From NCBI RefSeq assembly GCF_051278035.1, contig NZ_JBNMNU010000001.1, forward strand, positions 1 through 64,000: 64,000 nt of DNA, read 5' to 3'. Below are positions 1-7,093 of the stretch, piece after piece. The position numbers were made by a program, and so were the translations under genes. This DNA is from Clostridium_AD sp051278035 (lineage in GTDB: Bacteria > Bacillota > Clostridia > Clostridiales > Clostridiaceae). The notes under the pieces were generated by a model, which was not told where the DNA came from, made no database searches, and saw only the letters and a program-made list of their open reading frames with translations. Positions within the stretch are counted from its first letter, which is position 1. Each line of letters starts with the position of its first letter.

Positions 1-122
1 TAGGAATGATTTCACAATCTGTTGAAAAACATTTTTCAAAAAGAGAAATGTCTTTTCTAGTAAGTAATTTTGTATTAAGCGATATAAGTAAACAAATAAA
101 AGAAGATAAAGATGGCAAATAA
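1..122 (+). CDS. 3' end of an unidentified upstream gene (partial)
   Basis: An open frame enters from the left edge in phase with position 3 and ends at a TAA at 120-122, giving about 40 C-terminal residues. The end is Lys/Glu/Asp-rich (KQIKEDKDGK). It overlaps the next gene's ATG by 11 bases, a packing style seen again downstream (for example 9467/9474). The other two forward frames have stops within the first 25 bases. No function can be read from this fragment, and it could be chance. Confidence 0.5.
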   Translation, partial: GMISQSVEKHFSKREMSFLVSNFVLSDISKQIKEDKDGK

Positions 123-810
123 AATTTTAGTAACAGGAAATAGTGGTACAGGTAAAACATTTTCATTAATAAACCTACCACCTGACGAGACTTTCATTAT
201 ATGTCCAGATGAAAAGTCTTTACCTTTTAGAGGTTGGAAAAAAAATTACATAGACAAGGATCCTGCAACAGGGAAATTTGACGCTAAGATTTGTAATTTT
301 ATTAAAACTACTAATTGGGAAAAGATTAAGTCTGCATTAAGTTATGTTAGTAAAAGTAGAAGAGAAATCAAAACTGTTGTTATTGATACTATTACTTACG
401 CAATGATTGGTGAATTCATGGACAAAGCTAAGACTGTAGGTTACGCTAAGTTTACGGAGATGGGTGACAATGTTTACAAGACATTGAAATGTATTGATGG
501 ACTTAGAGATGATTTAACTGTTGTAGTAATGGCTCACACAGAAGTTAAAAGCTTTAATGGTGTTGACAAAACTGTATTTGCTGTTCCAGGAGGAAAGTTA
601 GTACAAGATGTAGTTAAACCTGAAGGAATGTTTGTTACTATTTTAGAAACTGTTGTTGAAAAGAAAGGTAATGATGTTACTTACGGATTTATGACTCAAA
701 ACAACACTACTAACATGGCTAAAAGTCCTGCGGAAATGTTTGGAAAAACAATAATTCCTAATGACATGAAGTTAGTTCTTGAATCAATTAAGAAATACGA
801 AGAAGGCTAG
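112..810 (+). CDS. Sak4-like RecA-fold ATPase (ssDNA annealing/recombination)
   Basis: This 232-residue P-loop NTPase has a Walker A motif at residues 9-16 (GNSGTGKT) and a Walker B strand ending at Asp92 (TVVIDT). Short phage RecA-fold ATPases of this shape belong to the Sak4 group, which promotes single-strand annealing with a phage SSB. The size fits, there are no extra domains, and an SSB-like gene, a primase and a RecE-like nuclease lie in the same strand block, which supports a role in phage replication and recombination. The ATG at 112 overlaps the end of the upstream fragment. A terminator-like hairpin follows at 849. The ATPase fold is certain from the motifs; the Sak4 assignment is inferred from size and context. 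Confidence 0.75.
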   Translation: MANKILVTGNSGTGKTFSLINLPPDETFIICPDEKSLPFRGWKKNYIDKDPATGKFDAKICNFIKTTNWEKIKSALSYVSKSRREIKTVVIDTITYAMIGEFMDKAKTVGYAKFTEMGDNVYKTLKCIDGLRDDLTVVVMAHTEVKSFNGVDKTVFAVPGGKLVQDVVKPEGMFVTILETVVEKKGNDVTYGFMTQNNTTNMAKSPAEMFGKTIIPNDMKLVLESIKKYEEG

Positions 811-848
811 TAGTCTTTAGAATTATTACAAATTTAAAATATAAGCAC

Positions 849-873
849 AGAGAGGTGAAAGCCCTCTCTTTTT
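849..873 (+). terminator. Intrinsic terminator-like hairpin
   Basis: The 7-bp stem AGAGAGG/CCTCTCT (849-855 and 863-869) has a 7-base loop and runs directly into a stretch of T. It lies between the Sak4-like gene and the next gene on the same strand, so it probably attenuates transcription partially. The loop resembles those of the hairpins at 8985 and 11931. Confidence 0.75.
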
Positions 874-903
874 AGTAAAAATAATTAAATAAATAAGTAA
901 ATT

Positions 904-1590
904 ATGAACATCATATTTGGAAAAAAAAGATTAGTAGAAGTAGCAGCAAGAAATTTATCTGTTGCAAAGTATCCTGAAACAGCAGTAATTACTATTGAAG
1001 GTCAGAAAGAGGCGGGAAAATCTCGTAGAATTTTAATTAATAATAAAGCTTGTGATTTTTTAAATCTTTTAGTTGGTGAAGTAGAAAACTTAGTGTTTGC
1101 TCCGGTTGAAGAAACTAGTCAAATATTAATAGCTAATGCAGCTACAATTGAAGGAGATGCAGGAGAGATGGTTACATACTCTACATCTAAGAATAACGTA
1201 ACTTTTTCAAACAGTACTGAGAAAGGTAAAGGAGTTAGTTCTTCTCATATGTGTAAAGAATTTTTTAAGTTTTTAGATATGGACGATAGTTCTGATTTAG
1301 AGCTTGAATTAAATTCTTTTGAAGCAGACGGAATTATAGCTTTTTCTTTAGATTCAATTAAAGTTTTAAACAATGAAACTCCAGGTATTGACGAGTTAAG
1401 TGATTCAATTGAAAATAACAATGAAGTTTTAAATACAGAAGAAGTTGTTAAAGGAACTCAAGAAGAAGTTACTAGAGCTGAAGCGGATTCTCCAATTTTT
1501 AACACAGAAGTAGTTGAAGAAGAAGTTGTTGAGGCTAGAGAAGAGCATGTTTCTTTTTCAAGAAAAGAATCCAATTCGGATTTAATGTAA
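904..1590 (+). CDS. Unknown protein with acidic C-terminal tail
   Basis: I do not recognise this 228-residue protein. The first ~155 residues look like a compact alpha/beta domain. The remainder is very rich in Glu and low in complexity, with repeated EEVV-type runs (about residues 175-215), before a basic/polar end. Acidic tails are common on phage ssDNA-binding and replication accessory proteins. The gene lies between the Sak4-like ATPase and the SSB-like gene, so a replication or recombination accessory role is plausible but unproven. The ATG at 904 follows an A/T-only leader typical of Bacteroidota phages. A hairpin follows at 1623. Confidence 0.7.
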   Translation: MNIIFGKKRLVEVAARNLSVAKYPETAVITIEGQKEAGKSRRILINNKACDFLNLLVGEVENLVFAPVEETSQILIANAATIEGDAGEMVTYSTSKNNVTFSNSTEKGKGVSSSHMCKEFFKFLDMDDSSDLELELNSFEADGIIAFSLDSIKVLNNETPGIDELSDSIENNNEVLNTEEVVKGTQEEVTRAEADSPIFNTEVVEEEVVEAREEHVSFSRKESNSDLM

Positions 1591-1610
1591 AAATTAATAA
1601 AATAGTTAAA

Positions 1611-1649
1611 TTGTAAGGTTATAAAAGATTACCTTTGTTAAAATCTTTT
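1611..1649 (+). promoter_or_regulatory. Hairpin overlapping a possible TAnnTTTG promoter
   Basis: AAAAGATT (1623-1630) pairs with AATCTTTT (1642-1649) around an 11-base loop. The same stretch contains TACCTTTG (1630-1637), a match to the Bacteroidota -7 element, with TTG at 1611-1613 upstream. The spacing is 16 bases, shorter than the usual 17-23. Either reading, weak terminator or promoter for the SSB-like gene, is possible. Confidence 0.35.
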
Positions 1650-1668
1650 AAAAAACAAATTATAAAAT

Positions 1669-2607
1669 ATGAGTGCATTCGGTAAAGAAGTAGAAATAAC
1701 AGAAGGAGCAGAGATAAAATTATATACTGGAGTTGAAAACTTTAAAGTAGTTGCATTAAATCCATCTAAAGAAGAAATGGAAGAAATGTATGGACGTGAA
1801 ATTAACTTTACACCAGATTATATTGGTGAAGTAGAAGTTGAAGACACTGATGGAAAAAGAAAAGTTAAACAAATTAGATTAGATTTTTTCTTAGCTAATG
1901 AAGATGAGTCTATAACGACTAAACTTCAGTTTTACGTTTCTGATACACACCACAGGTCTACTACTGGAAAATTTAAGTGTATTAATTCTTTTGGTGCTGA
2001 CATTTGGTTAGAAAAAGATGCTGTTGATGAGCAAATTTTACCTGACAATCTTCAGTGGTATAATGCTGACGGAGTAAAGATAGCAAGAAGAGGAGAAGTT
2101 GAATTAATTTCTTTCTTGGTAAACTTTTTGAACTTACCTTACGATTTAAGTAAAGTTAGTGATGTAAGTGATGCTTATGCTAAAATTGACGATACAGAGT
2201 GGAAGAAAATGATTAACAACGGTAACGTTGACTTGTTGAGAAAAATAGTAGGAAGTACTAACAACAAGATTGGAGTTCTTTTAGGTGTTAAGACTAATAC
2301 AGAAGGTAAATTACGTCAAACAACTTTAAATAGAACTACTTTTAGACAATTTGTTCTTTCTAGTAAGAAAGCTGCTAAATACAAATATGCTTTAAAAGAT
2401 TTAGATTCTGCTAAGGCTAATGGAGCTTTAGGAAATGTAGATTTTGGAGGAGATTCTTTATTATTACAAGAACATACTCTAGAGAAGACAGTAATCTCTG
2501 ACGAAAACACTAGTCAAACTGATATTTTTGCTACATCTGATGAACCAGAAGCAGAAGGTGACGGTGGAGCTTGGTTAGAAGGTGGTGAAGATGATCTTCA
2601 AGTATAA
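1669..2607 (+). CDS. ssb: Probable phage single-stranded DNA-binding protein
   Basis: This 312-residue protein has an N-terminal half rich in beta-type segments (residues 1-130), a helical middle and a strongly acidic tail (EAEGDGGAWLEGGEDD near the C-terminus). That architecture, an OB-like body followed by an acidic tail, is the one used by phage SSBs to recruit partner enzymes. It fits the position between the Sak4-like ATPase and the primase. The N-terminus, with ITEGAEIKLYTGVENFKVVA, resembles a conserved crAss-like phage protein I recall as an SSB. The assignment rests on memory of that family plus context; no single catalytic motif can confirm it. A strong hairpin terminator follows. 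Confidence 0.55.
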   Translation: MSAFGKEVEITEGAEIKLYTGVENFKVVALNPSKEEMEEMYGREINFTPDYIGEVEVEDTDGKRKVKQIRLDFFLANEDESITTKLQFYVSDTHHRSTTGKFKCINSFGADIWLEKDAVDEQILPDNLQWYNADGVKIARRGEVELISFLVNFLNLPYDLSKVSDVSDAYAKIDDTEWKKMINNGNVDLLRKIVGSTNNKIGVLLGVKTNTEGKLRQTTLNRTTFRQFVLSSKKAAKYKYALKDLDSAKANGALGNVDFGGDSLLLQEHTLEKTVISDENTSQTDIFATSDEPEAEGDGGAWLEGGEDDLQV

Positions 2608-2638
2608 TATTTAAGTAGTACTTAATAACACTATTAAC

Positions 2639-2672
2639 AGAGGGCGTATTTAATACATACGTCCTCTTTTTA
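2639..2672 (+). terminator. Intrinsic terminator
   Basis: A 10-bp stem, AGAGGGCGTA (2639-2648) with TACGTCCTCT (2658-2667) including one G-T pair, has a 9-base loop and is followed by T-rich sequence. It is the strongest hairpin in the plus-strand block and separates the SSB-like gene from the primase. Confidence 0.85.
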
Positions 2673-2694
2673 TCTAATTTAATAAAATATACTT

Positions 2695-3744
2695 ATGGCA
2701 TTTGGAAAAGCAAGAAAAGTTAAAAAATTACCAAATTCTTCAGATATATTAAAGCATGTTTCAGATATAGATATATTCGAAATGTATTTAGGAATAATAC
2801 CAAGAAAACCTATAAGTAGTCCTTTTAGAGAAGACGTTAATCCTTCTTTTAGTTTATTTATGAGTAAAGAATATGGTAAAGTATTTTTTAAGGATTTTGC
2901 TACAGGTGAGTCAGGTGATTGTTTTCTTTTTGTAATGAGACTATTTCAATTAAGTTCGAAGTTAGAAACATTCACAAAGATTGCTAATGACTTTAATTTA
3001 ACAGACTACGAATTAAACCGTGGTTCTTTTTCTACTCCCCCAAAGAAGCGTGAGGTAGTAAAACAAGTAAAAAGTAAGAAGAATTTAATTAGAAAGAAAT
3101 TTAGGATAAGTGTGACAGTACGACCTTGGAATATTAGAGATAAGAATTATTGGGAAAAGAAATATGGATTGAGCAAGGCTCAATTGGAATATTGTAAAAT
3201 TTACCCAATATCTCATTTCTTTGTTAATGGGTTTTGTACTATTGCAAAATCATTAGCTTATGCTTTTGTAGAAGAGAAAGATCAAATTCAAACGTTTAAG
3301 ATTTATCAACCAGAAGTTGAAGGAGTCGGAAAGTGGATTAATAATAATAATTATTCTACTTGGGAACTTTGGACTCAATTACCATTAAAAGGAAAAACAT
3401 TGATTGTAACTAGCAGCCGAAAAGATGCAGCAGTTATAAAATCATTATTTCCTTCTAAAGTAATTACATCTTGTTCATTACAAAGTGAAGGTGTTAAGCC
3501 TAAGCAAAGCGTAGTTAGTGAATTAAAAAGTAGGTTTAAAAATATCTTTGTCATGTACGACAACGATTTTAATAGTAAAGAAAACAGAGGAAGAATTGCA
3601 GGAGAAAGAGTTGCATTATCTACAGGTTTTACTCAAATAGAGATACCTGACGGTTATCAATTAAAAGATCCATCGGATTTTATGGAATCAAAAGGAAAGC
3701 TCGTTACAAGAGCTTTAATTAATAACTTATTAAACTTAAAATAA
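2695..3744 (+). CDS. DnaG-type DNA primase
   Basis: This 349-residue primase makes RNA primers for phage DNA replication. The N-terminal part (about residues 25-95) keeps the CHC2 zinc-domain pattern, with SPFREDVNPSF corresponding to the usual Cys-Pro-Phe-His block and GESGDCFLFV to the usual GDxxxF block. The zinc-ligand Cys/His residues are largely replaced, so it probably does not bind zinc in the usual way. A TOPRIM domain follows: LIVTSSRKDAAVIKS from residue 236 and the metal-binding MYDNDF with Asp289 and Asp291. It is shorter than bacterial DnaG (about 600 residues) and has no helicase-binding C-terminal domain. Its TAA overlaps the ATG of the next gene by one base. Confidence 0.85.
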   Translation: MAFGKARKVKKLPNSSDILKHVSDIDIFEMYLGIIPRKPISSPFREDVNPSFSLFMSKEYGKVFFKDFATGESGDCFLFVMRLFQLSSKLETFTKIANDFNLTDYELNRGSFSTPPKKREVVKQVKSKKNLIRKKFRISVTVRPWNIRDKNYWEKKYGLSKAQLEYCKIYPISHFFVNGFCTIAKSLAYAFVEEKDQIQTFKIYQPEVEGVGKWINNNNYSTWELWTQLPLKGKTLIVTSSRKDAAVIKSLFPSKVITSCSLQSEGVKPKQSVVSELKSRFKNIFVMYDNDFNSKENRGRIAGERVALSTGFTQIEIPDGYQLKDPSDFMESKGKLVTRALINNLLNLK

Positions 3745-4022
3745 TGTTTAAAAGAAAAAAAGAAAGAGACAATTGTGATAAGTTTGGATTGCGTAAAGGA
3801 GATATGGTATTTTTTAACAATAATATATTTGCAAGATCAACAGAATTAGGATACATTATACAAAATAGTGTTTCTACAGGTAGTGTAAAAAAAGGTTTAG
3901 CTTATTCTTTATTAACTGAAGGAGGTGTTGCTCCAAGAAGAATTAATCAACAAACTAATACTACTGAATACTTTGACGTAAACTTATTAAACCTTAAAAA
4001 AACAAAAAAAAATAATAATTAA
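3744..4022 (+). CDS. Small unknown protein
   Basis: This 92-residue basic protein has Lys-rich ends (MFKRKKERD... and ...KKTKKNNN) and a Gly/Val-rich centre that could form a small beta barrel. It starts on the last base of the primase stop, so it is almost certainly co-translated with the primase. I do not recognise the family. A similar start, MFKRK, is found in the unknown protein at 11980, but the rest does not align by eye. Confidence 0.65.
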   Translation: MFKRKKERDNCDKFGLRKGDMVFFNNNIFARSTELGYIIQNSVSTGSVKKGLAYSLLTEGGVAPRRINQQTNTTEYFDVNLLNLKKTKKNNN

Positions 4023-4033
4023 AAATTAAAATC

Positions 4034-5068
4034 ATGATTAAAAGAACGATTACAACAAATTTAATGAAAAAAGAGGAGACATTTAGAGTAATGGCTCTAG
4101 GCGAAGCTTTAAATACGCCTATATTATTAATTGGCCCTCCAGGGGTAGCAAAGACTGCTGCAGTAATTGATTTTTCAAAAAGCGCAGTAGGTGGATTTAA
4201 TAATACTGATTTATTTCTTTTAGAAACAGATGAGGGAACAAGAAGTAATTCAGTTAAAGGTAATGTAGATTTAGAAGCTTTAACTACCACAAATAAATAC
4301 AAAATCGATTCACCAATAACATCAGCAAAAGTTGTAGTTATTAATGAGATTGACAAAGCTTCAGCATCATTAAGAAATAGTTTATTAGGTATAATGAATG
4401 AGAAAATCTTATTTAATGGTTCTAATCAAACTGATTGTGTTTGGACTAATTTTATTGCAACATGTAATGAAATTCCAGATGATGAGAAAGACTCTCCTTT
4501 TTGGGATAGATTTTTAGTTACACATGAGGTTGGTAGACTTAGTAGAAATGAAATGCTTAAATATTATGCAAAAGGTGGTAAAGAATTTTCACAAAATCAT
4601 GAAATATCTTTACCTGAACCTGCTGATATTGACGCAATTAAATTAGACAAAGACAAGTTGCAAAAGATTTTAGATAAGACTCACGACAAGTTGTCTGATA
4701 GATCTTTATCTTTTTTACCAGTTTTTGTTAAAAACGTAATGTGTGTTTGGGGATTCAGTCAGAATAAAGCTTTAATAAAAGCTGCTGAATTATTAGTTGA
4801 TAAAAAAACTGCAAAAGACTTAGCAGCCGTTTTAGTTGCTCCTGAAATTAGAGCTATTTATGATATTATTGACGCAATAGGTTCTTGTATGAGTAATTCA
4901 GAGTATAATGTTCAATATGATAGATTAGATGAAGCTTTTAAAGTTGCTGAAAATGCTAAACTAATTGAACCTGATGACGCTGAAGATATGAAAGCAAGAG
5001 TAACAGCTGAAGAAGCTACACTTCCTTTTTTAAAAAGTGATGATGAGGAAAAAATCTTAAATTCATAA
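4034..5068 (+). CDS. MoxR-like AAA+ ATPase
   Basis: This 344-residue AAA+ ATPase has Walker A at residues 34-41 (GPPGVAKT), Walker B VVVINEID (about 100-107, with Asn-Glu in place of Asp-Glu), a sensor-1 region FIATCNE, and an arginine-finger-like stretch SPFWDRF. MoxR-type ATPases act with a VWA-domain partner as metal- or cofactor-insertion chaperones. The next gene, overlapping by one base (TAATG), encodes such a partner, which makes a MoxR-VWA pair near certain. The relatives CobS and CobT insert cobalt during B12 synthesis, which is relevant because a B12-dependent reductase lies two genes downstream. The sequence looks closer to the general MoxR group than to CobS. Confidence 0.85.
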   Translation: MIKRTITTNLMKKEETFRVMALGEALNTPILLIGPPGVAKTAAVIDFSKSAVGGFNNTDLFLLETDEGTRSNSVKGNVDLEALTTTNKYKIDSPITSAKVVVINEIDKASASLRNSLLGIMNEKILFNGSNQTDCVWTNFIATCNEIPDDEKDSPFWDRFLVTHEVGRLSRNEMLKYYAKGGKEFSQNHEISLPEPADIDAIKLDKDKLQKILDKTHDKLSDRSLSFLPVFVKNVMCVWGFSQNKALIKAAELLVDKKTAKDLAAVLVAPEIRAIYDIIDAIGSCMSNSEYNVQYDRLDEAFKVAENAKLIEPDDAEDMKARVTAEEATLPFLKSDDEEKILNS

Positions 5069-6561
5069 TGAGTCTTTTCTCTAGGAAAGACGGATCAAAA
5101 AGTGGGGGTTTAAAAGCCCCTTCTTATGATCCATACGGAAGATACAAAAATACAGGAGAAGGTACTTTTGGGTTTAGAAAAGACGAACACGTAATTATTC
5201 CAGGAGTTACAATGCATGAACAATTTAAACTTGAAAAAATTAAGAATCATGTACAAGAAAAAACAGGAAAACCCTGTACTCTATCACAAAGTTTAATAAA
5301 TGACGTTTATAGCATGTATGTTAATAACGGAATTAAAAGAAGACCAAGTGAAGGAAGTAATGTAATTAGACACAAAATTTTAGACAAAGTGTATGACTCT
5401 TTAACTAAAATTGTTACTGTTGATTCTCCTCTTTATACTCAAATACTTACTAGAGAGCTTGCAGAAGCTTTACAGTATGTTGAAGACAAAGTTAAAGAAG
5501 AAGATGATAAAGAAAACAGTAAAGGAGACGGCGACGGTGACGGCGAAGGTGACAAGCCTTCAAAGGGTTTTGACCAACCTGGAGACACATCTGGAGACGA
5601 TAAAGGTGATTCAAAGTCAGAAGGTGAATCAGATAAAGAAGGTGAATCTGATGGGGAAGGAAAAGGAAAGCCACAAAAGCAGGCGGGAAAAGGTTCAGGT
5701 AGTAGTAATCGTAAAAGCATAGAAGATATTGTTGATGAAGCTTTAGAAAGCGGAAAACAAAATATAGAAAATGCTAAAAAATATGCTGATGAAAAGATTA
5801 AAGATCTTGAAGATCAGTTAGGCAAAGAAGCGATGAAAGACTTAATGAATAGTGATCCTGAATTTCTTGAAAAAATAGAAGAGCTAAAAGAAAGGTTAAA
5901 AGCTGTATCTATTAGTAAAACAAGTATCAAGAAAGTTTTAGAGAAAATTCTTAACGAGTCTATGAATTACTTTTCTACTAAATTTAAAAGAGTGGAAGAG
6001 TCTTTATTTGATTGTGAAGAATGTGAAGATCTTTTTGGGCTAGAGTTTTTACATCCTATATTTAAAAACGCTGAATTAATGAGCGTAGGAAATGAAACTA
6101 GAATCTATAAAGGTAAAATAGACTTGTATCTTGATTGTTCAGGTTCTATGGATTCATCTAGACAATTTGAAGGTAAAAACATGAGAATGATTGATCTTGC
6201 AAAAGGTATAGCAATGACTTTACATAGAATGGGAATGATTGAGAATTTGTATTTCTTTGACACTGTTCTTTATGAGATAAAAAATGTTAATGAAGTTACA
6301 ATACTTAGTTTTTCTAAGTCCGGAGGAACCGATTTTAACAGAGTTATAGAGAAAGTTAACAGTAACGGAAACAATTCTGTTATAATTACTGATGGATATG
6401 ACAGATGCAATAAATATACTAAGCAAGCGTTTTGGATTGGTATAGGTGGAACTAAGTTTGATAGTAATGGAGATAATTCTTCATTTCCTACTTATAAAAA
6501 CAACAGTCAGTGTGTTGCCTACAATAGTGGTACAAGTAAATTTGATTATTGTAAAAAGTAA
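5068..6561 (+). CDS. VWA-domain partner protein with acidic linker
   Basis: This 497-residue protein has three parts: an N-terminal helical region (1-140), a very acidic Gly/Ser/Glu/Asp linker (about 140-215), and after a helical stretch a von Willebrand factor A domain (about 345-497). The VWA domain shows the metal-ion-dependent adhesion site DCSGS (Asp356, Ser358, Ser360), then GGTDF and IITDGYD. The layout, acidic linker then VWA, is that of CoxE/CobT-like partners of MoxR ATPases, and the ATPase is the immediately upstream overlapping gene. The linker's repetitive codons create long open frames on the opposite strand that are not real genes. The target of this chaperone pair is unknown. 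Confidence 0.82.
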   Translation: MSLFSRKDGSKSGGLKAPSYDPYGRYKNTGEGTFGFRKDEHVIIPGVTMHEQFKLEKIKNHVQEKTGKPCTLSQSLINDVYSMYVNNGIKRRPSEGSNVIRHKILDKVYDSLTKIVTVDSPLYTQILTRELAEALQYVEDKVKEEDDKENSKGDGDGDGEGDKPSKGFDQPGDTSGDDKGDSKSEGESDKEGESDGEGKGKPQKQAGKGSGSSNRKSIEDIVDEALESGKQNIENAKKYADEKIKDLEDQLGKEAMKDLMNSDPEFLEKIEELKERLKAVSISKTSIKKVLEKILNESMNYFSTKFKRVEESLFDCEECEDLFGLEFLHPIFKNAELMSVGNETRIYKGKIDLYLDCSGSMDSSRQFEGKNMRMIDLAKGIAMTLHRMGMIENLYFFDTVLYEIKNVNEVTILSFSKSGGTDFNRVIEKVNSNGNNSVIITDGYDRCNKYTKQAFWIGIGGTKFDSNGDNSSFPTYKNNSQCVAYNSGTSKFDYCKK

Positions 6562-6574
6562 ATAAATAAATAAT

Positions 6575-7090
6575 ATGGAGTTAAAAAAAAGAAAAGAAGG
6601 TTTTCCTGTAATTCCTGCGGATATGATTTTTATCCCAGGAAACATTCCTTCATTAAAAAACTCTAAAGTTAAGACATCTAGGGGAATATTTCATTCCCCA
6701 ACAGTGTCTAAATTCATTAGAAGTCTAGGTATTCAACATTTTAATTCTAGGAAAAAAGAAATTAAAGGATACAAAGATCCTTTAAGACCTAATCAATTTG
6801 AAGCTTTTAGAGAAAAGTTTAAAAGAATGAAAGAGGGAAAAGATGATCCAATATTAATTGGATATCATCAAGTAAGGAACAGTAAAAGGCTGTTCGATTT
6901 TAGTAATAGTGTAGAGTTAGTCCAAGACTTGTTGACAGCTCATGACTTTATTGAAGACGATAATGTTAAATTTGTTTTTCCTATTCCAATGACAATTGAC
7001 GGCAAATTGCCAGTTGAGGGTAAAATTAGAAATAAACCGCTATACTCAGTAAATAAAAAAAATGCTGGAGTATGGATAAAACTATTTTAG
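6575..7090 (+). CDS. RusA-like Holliday-junction nuclease
   Basis: This 171-residue protein resembles RusA endodeoxyribonucleases, dimeric metal-dependent enzymes that resolve Holliday junctions and branched phage DNA. The N-terminal pattern FIPGNIPSLKNSK matches the RusA opening strand and Ser-Lys-Asn turn. The core RLFDFSNSVELVQDLL followed by FIEDDNV matches the DLDNxxK...DD active-site region. The second aspartate of the usual Asp-x-Asp-Asn is Ser here, so catalysis may be altered or use another ligand. E. coli RusA is about 120 residues; this version has an insert of about 40 residues around 55-95. It sits between the VWA gene and the ribonucleotide reductase, 3 bases before the latter. 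Confidence 0.68.
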   Translation: MELKKRKEGFPVIPADMIFIPGNIPSLKNSKVKTSRGIFHSPTVSKFIRSLGIQHFNSRKKEIKGYKDPLRPNQFEAFREKFKRMKEGKDDPILIGYHQVRNSKRLFDFSNSVELVQDLLTAHDFIEDDNVKFVFPIPMTIDGKLPVEGKIRNKPLYSVNKKNAGVWIKLF

Positions 7091-7093
7091 TGA

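Noticed and set aside
5411..5722. Reading frames on both strands over the VWA gene linker
   Set aside because: They mirror repetitive GGT/GAC/GAA codons of the acidic linker and have low-complexity Ser/Pro/Leu products.
4034..6561. True CobS/CobT cobaltochelatase subunits
   Set aside because: The Walker and sensor sequences look like general MoxR, and no CobN is visible; kept only as a functional hypothesis.
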